The notes under the pieces: model-generated
What the model was told of the DNA's origin: nothing
Database searches by the model: none
The model's input: the letters and a program-made list of their open reading frames with translations, nothing else
From: UBA6019 sp035535055
GTDB taxonomy: Bacteria > Chloroflexota > Dormibacteria > Dormibacterales > Dormibacteraceae
NCBI GenBank assembly: GCA_035535055.1
Contig: DATLQT010000060.1
Location: 1-15,017 of the forward strand
Reading direction: 5' to 3'
Length of the DNA stretch: 15,017 bases
Program-made: the position numbers and the translations under genes
Part shown: positions 12,729-15,017 of the stretch, one piece after another
How positions within the stretch are numbered: position 1 is the stretch's first letter
How the letters are laid out: each line of letters starts with the position of its first letter

Positions 12729-14498
12729 ATGCCTGCGGTGGCCACCCCGGACGACGCCAAAGAGCAGATCCGCTCCCGGGCCGACCTGGTCGAGATCGTG
12801 CGCGAGCACGTCCGGCTCCGCCAGGTGGGCCAGCAGTTCACCGGGCTCTGCCCCTTCCACCAGGAGAACACGCCCAGCTTTCGGGTCACCCCCGCCAGCC
12901 AGACCTGGCACTGCTTCGGCTGCGACCGCGGCGGCGACGTCTTCAAGTTCGTGGAGCTGATCGACCGCACCGACTTCCGCGGCGCGCTCGCGCTGCTGGC
13001 GGAGCGGACCGGCGTCGAGCTCGCCCAGCAGTCGGGCGCCGAGCGCGAGCGCTCCCAGCTCCGCAAGCGGATCATCGAGATCAACCGCTTCGCGGCCAAG
13101 TTCTACCAGTACGTCCTCCAATCGACCCCGACCGGCGAGGTGGGCCGCGCGCTGCTCGCCAGACGCGGCGTCTCGACCGAGACCGCCGAGCGCTTCGGGC
13201 TCGGCTTCGCGCCCGCCGGCGGCACCAGCCTGGCCCAGTTCTTGCGCAGCCGTGACAAGTCGATCGCCGACGCCACCGCGGCGCGCCTGGTCCGCAACGG
13301 CCAGGACTTCTTCCGCAACCGGCTCATCGTCCCCCTCCGCGACGAGCGCGGCAACGAGGTCGCCTTCGTCGGCCGGACCGTCGCCGACGACCCCCGAAAG
13401 TACGTCAACAGCCCCGACACGCCGGCCTACTCCAAGGGACGGGTGCTGTTCGCGCTCGACCTCGCCAAGGAGGGGATCGGGACCAGGGGTCACGCGGTGC
13501 TGGTCGAGGGCCAGTTCGACGTCATCGTCGCCCACCAGTTCGGCGTGACCAACGCCATCGCGACCTCCGGCACCGCCCTGACCGAGGACCAGGTGCGGCT
13601 CTTGAAGCGCTTCACCAGCGAGGTGGTGCTCGCCTTCGACGGCGACTCGGCCGGCAAGCAGGCGGCCTTCCGCGCCATCGAGCAGTTCAGCGGCGCCGGC
13701 CTCCACACCCGGGTCCTGAGCCTCGGCGCCGCCAAGGACCCCGACGAGTTCTTGCGCGGCGGCGGGGACTGGGAGAAGGCACTGCGCGAAGCCCCGCCGC
13801 AGTGGGAGTTCTGGATCCGCGACTCGGTCAAAGAGCTGAACCCGACCCGTCCCCGCGACCTCGAGCTGGCGCTCGAGCGCGTCTACAGCGTCCTCGGCAA
13901 GATCGCCGACCCGGCCGTGCGCGAGGCCTACCGGCTGAAGGCGGCCGAGTGGCTGGGCATCGAGGCGCGGCTCATGAACAGGCCGGTCAAGGGAACCGCG
14001 AAAAAGCCCGACGAACGGGCCGCCGAGCCCGACGAGCCGCGTCCGGCGCGGCCGGCGCTGGGCGCCAAGCTGAACGTCGGGCAGCACATCCTGAGCCTGC
14101 TGGTGGTCCGCCCCGAGGCCCTGGAACGGCTTCGCGCCCAGGTCGCGCCGGAGGACTTCAACGACGACGACCGGCGAACGTATGGGCGAATCGTGGAAAC
14201 TTTCACGGCCGGTGGCCTGGAGCAGCTTCGGGCACAGCTTGGAACCTACGAGGAGCACGAACAGGAACTGATCCGGAGAGCGTGGGCAAGCCCGCCCCCC
14301 AGGGTTGACGACGAGTACGTCGATGGGCTGGTCTGGAAGCTGCGACTGGAGGCACTGCGAGCCGAGCTGAGCGCGGTCAAGCGGAGATTGGGGGAAGCGG
14401 AGCAGCGCGGCGATCGCGACCAGGTCGCGCTGTTGGTGACCGAGGACCGCCGCCTCGTGATGGCGGTCGAGCAGCACAAGGGGAAAAAACAGACTTGA
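12729..14498 (+). CDS. dnaG: DNA primase
   Basis: DnaG makes the RNA primers for replication and docks on the DnaB helicase. The protein has 589 residues. The N-terminal zinc ribbon is intact: C41-P-F-H44 and C62-F-G-C65, with the typical ENTPSFRV and GGDVFKF. The catalytic core has NRLIVPLRDERGNEVAFVGR and the TOPRIM signature with E260 in VEGQFDVI, then ATSGTALTEDQ and D304/D306 in FDGDSAGKQAA. Residues about 330-440 form a helical linker, with a charged low-complexity stretch (KKPDERAAEPDEPRP) near 425-440. The C-terminal about 445-589 is the helicase-interaction region. ATG 12729 begins MPAVATPDDAKEQIRSRADL, a normal primase start; the frame is open farther upstream only as an overlap with ppdK. 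It lies between ppdK and the sigma factor gene, each separated by a hairpin. Confidence 0.95.
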   Translation: MPAVATPDDAKEQIRSRADLVEIVREHVRLRQVGQQFTGLCPFHQENTPSFRVTPASQTWHCFGCDRGGDVFKFVELIDRTDFRGALALLAERTGVELAQQSGAERERSQLRKRIIEINRFAAKFYQYVLQSTPTGEVGRALLARRGVSTETAERFGLGFAPAGGTSLAQFLRSRDKSIADATAARLVRNGQDFFRNRLIVPLRDERGNEVAFVGRTVADDPRKYVNSPDTPAYSKGRVLFALDLAKEGIGTRGHAVLVEGQFDVIVAHQFGVTNAIATSGTALTEDQVRLLKRFTSEVVLAFDGDSAGKQAAFRAIEQFSGAGLHTRVLSLGAAKDPDEFLRGGGDWEKALREAPPQWEFWIRDSVKELNPTRPRDLELALERVYSVLGKIADPAVREAYRLKAAEWLGIEARLMNRPVKGTAKKPDERAAEPDEPRPARPALGAKLNVGQHILSLLVVRPEALERLRAQVAPEDFNDDDRRTYGRIVETFTAGGLEQLRAQLGTYEEHEQELIRRAWASPPPRVDDEYVDGLVWKLRLEALRAELSAVKRRLGEAEQRGDRDQVALLVTEDRRLVMAVEQHKGKKQT

Positions 14499-14513
14499 TC
14501 GATTTGAAACGCC

Positions 14514-14540
14514 TTCGCCGGGTTTGGTGGACCCGGCGGA
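14514..14540 (+). terminator. Hairpin between dnaG and rpoD, no T-tract
   Basis: CGCCGGGT, loop TTGGTGG, ACCCGGCG is a perfect 8-bp stem, extended to 10 bp by a G-T pair and a T-A pair. It starts 16 nt after the dnaG stop and ends just before GGGAGG (14542-14547), the only Shine-Dalgarno-like site of the sigma gene. It could act as a weak terminator, a processing site or a translation-control element. Confidence 0.5.
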
Positions 14541-14561
14541 CGGGAGGCCACTAAAACCAAG

Positions 14562-15017
14562 TTGGCGAAGATCCAGGAGAGGCCGGAGACCAAGCTCGAG
14601 GACGAGCTGATCCAGGTCGCCGAGCAGCTGATCGTCAAGGGCAAAGAGCAGGGCTATTTGACCCCCGACGACGTCATGGGCGCCTACCCCGAGATGGAGG
14701 CGGAGCCCGAGCAGGTCTTCCGGGTCTTCAACGCCTTCAAGGAGATCGGGATCGAGGTCACCGACGGCGAGAAGGACTTCGAAGAGGTCGAGCAGATCGA
14801 CGACGAGCTCTTGATGGACATCGAGATGATGGACTCGGTCTCGCTCGACGACCCGGTCCGGATGTACCTGAAGGAAATCGGGCGCGTCTCCCTTCTCACC
14901 GCCGCCGACGAGGTCGAGCTGGCCAAGGCGATCGAGGCGGGCGGCGCCCACGACGCGCTCGGCCAGCTGACGGTTCCCGAAAAGGACGCCTACGGGCACC
15001 TGCGGCTCATCAACGAG
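14562..15017 (+). CDS. rpoD: Primary RNA polymerase sigma factor (N-terminal part)
   Basis: My translation from TTG 14562 gives 152 residues open to the right edge, so regions 2-4 are missing. Residues about 12-65 resemble sigma region 1.1 (EDELIQVAEQLIVKGKEQGY, then LTPDDVMGAYPE and FNAFKEIGIEV). An acidic linker follows (DFEEVEQIDDELLMDIEMM). Region 1.2 starts at D96 (DDPVRMYLKEIGRVSLLTAA). The presence of regions 1.1 and 1.2 after dnaG marks the housekeeping sigma factor. TTG 14562 is the only usual start after the in-frame stop at 14505; GGGAGG is 14 nt upstream, farther than ideal. The dnaG-rpoD order is a classic arrangement (macromolecular synthesis operon) linking replication priming and transcription initiation. 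Confidence 0.92.
   Translation, partial: MAKIQERPETKLEDELIQVAEQLIVKGKEQGYLTPDDVMGAYPEMEAEPEQVFRVFNAFKEIGIEVTDGEKDFEEVEQIDDELLMDIEMMDSVSLDDPVRMYLKEIGRVSLLTAADEVELAKAIEAGGAHDALGQLTVPEKDAYGHLRLINE

Noticed and set aside
14552..14557. TAAAAC as a -10 box for the sigma gene
   Set aside because: It lies only 4 nt before the TTG start, which would place the RNA start inside the coding sequence, and no -35 match is seen.
1..15017. CRISPR arrays, tRNA or rRNA genes, insertion sequences, phage or toxin-antitoxin genes
   Set aside because: No regularly spaced repeats, tRNA-like cloverleaf sequence, transposase motifs or terminal inverted repeats were seen; nearly all bases are explained by the listed genes.

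Overview
The window is a very GC-rich, gene-dense bacterial chromosome segment carrying 12 protein genes and no stretch over 300 bases without a gene. Short overlaps (ATGA, GTGA), TTG/GTG starts, a one-chain glycyl-tRNA synthetase and a PPDK gene beside dnaG-rpoD suggest a high-GC actinobacterial or Chloroflexota/Dormibacterota-like organism. This placement is an inference from gene content and style; no 16S rRNA gene is present.

Layout. (1) Positions 1-1188, minus strand: two exported lipoproteins in a GTGA-overlapping pair, one with SH3b and PsbP-like domains and one PQQ-type beta-propeller that runs off the left edge. (2) Positions 1173-8549, plus strand: a tightly packed train of glmU, prs, a CNNM/CorC-type CBS membrane protein, recO, glyS, an MFS permease and a small exported protein with an Ig-like fold. 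(3) Positions 8546-9945, minus strand: a two-gene ATGA-overlapping unit, cupin then pentapeptide-repeat protein, convergent with the train and sharing a CTAG stop palindrome with it. (4) Positions 9989-15017, plus strand: ppdK, dnaG and the first 152 codons of the primary sigma factor.

The backbone is housekeeping: cell-wall precursor (GlmU), PRPP (Prs), recombination repair (RecO), translation (GlyRS), PEP/pyruvate interconversion (PPDK), replication priming (DnaG) and transcription initiation (sigma). It resembles the era-recO-glyS-dnaG-sigA neighbourhood of Firmicutes and the CNNM-era-recO-glyS neighbourhood of mycobacteria, but era is missing between the CNNM gene and recO. The accessory part is the cupin/pentapeptide pair, the MFS/Ig-like pair and the two lipoproteins.

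I found no convincing new multi-gene system. The best leads are: a cysteine ladder with a 20-residue period in the pentapeptide protein; a PPDK whose usual regulatory threonine is alanine; substitutions at acetyltransferase-site residues of GlmU; hairpins without T-tracts on both sides of dnaG; TANNNT boxes 7-8 nt before start codons, suggesting leaderless transcripts; and a recO start that conflicts with its best ribosome-binding site.
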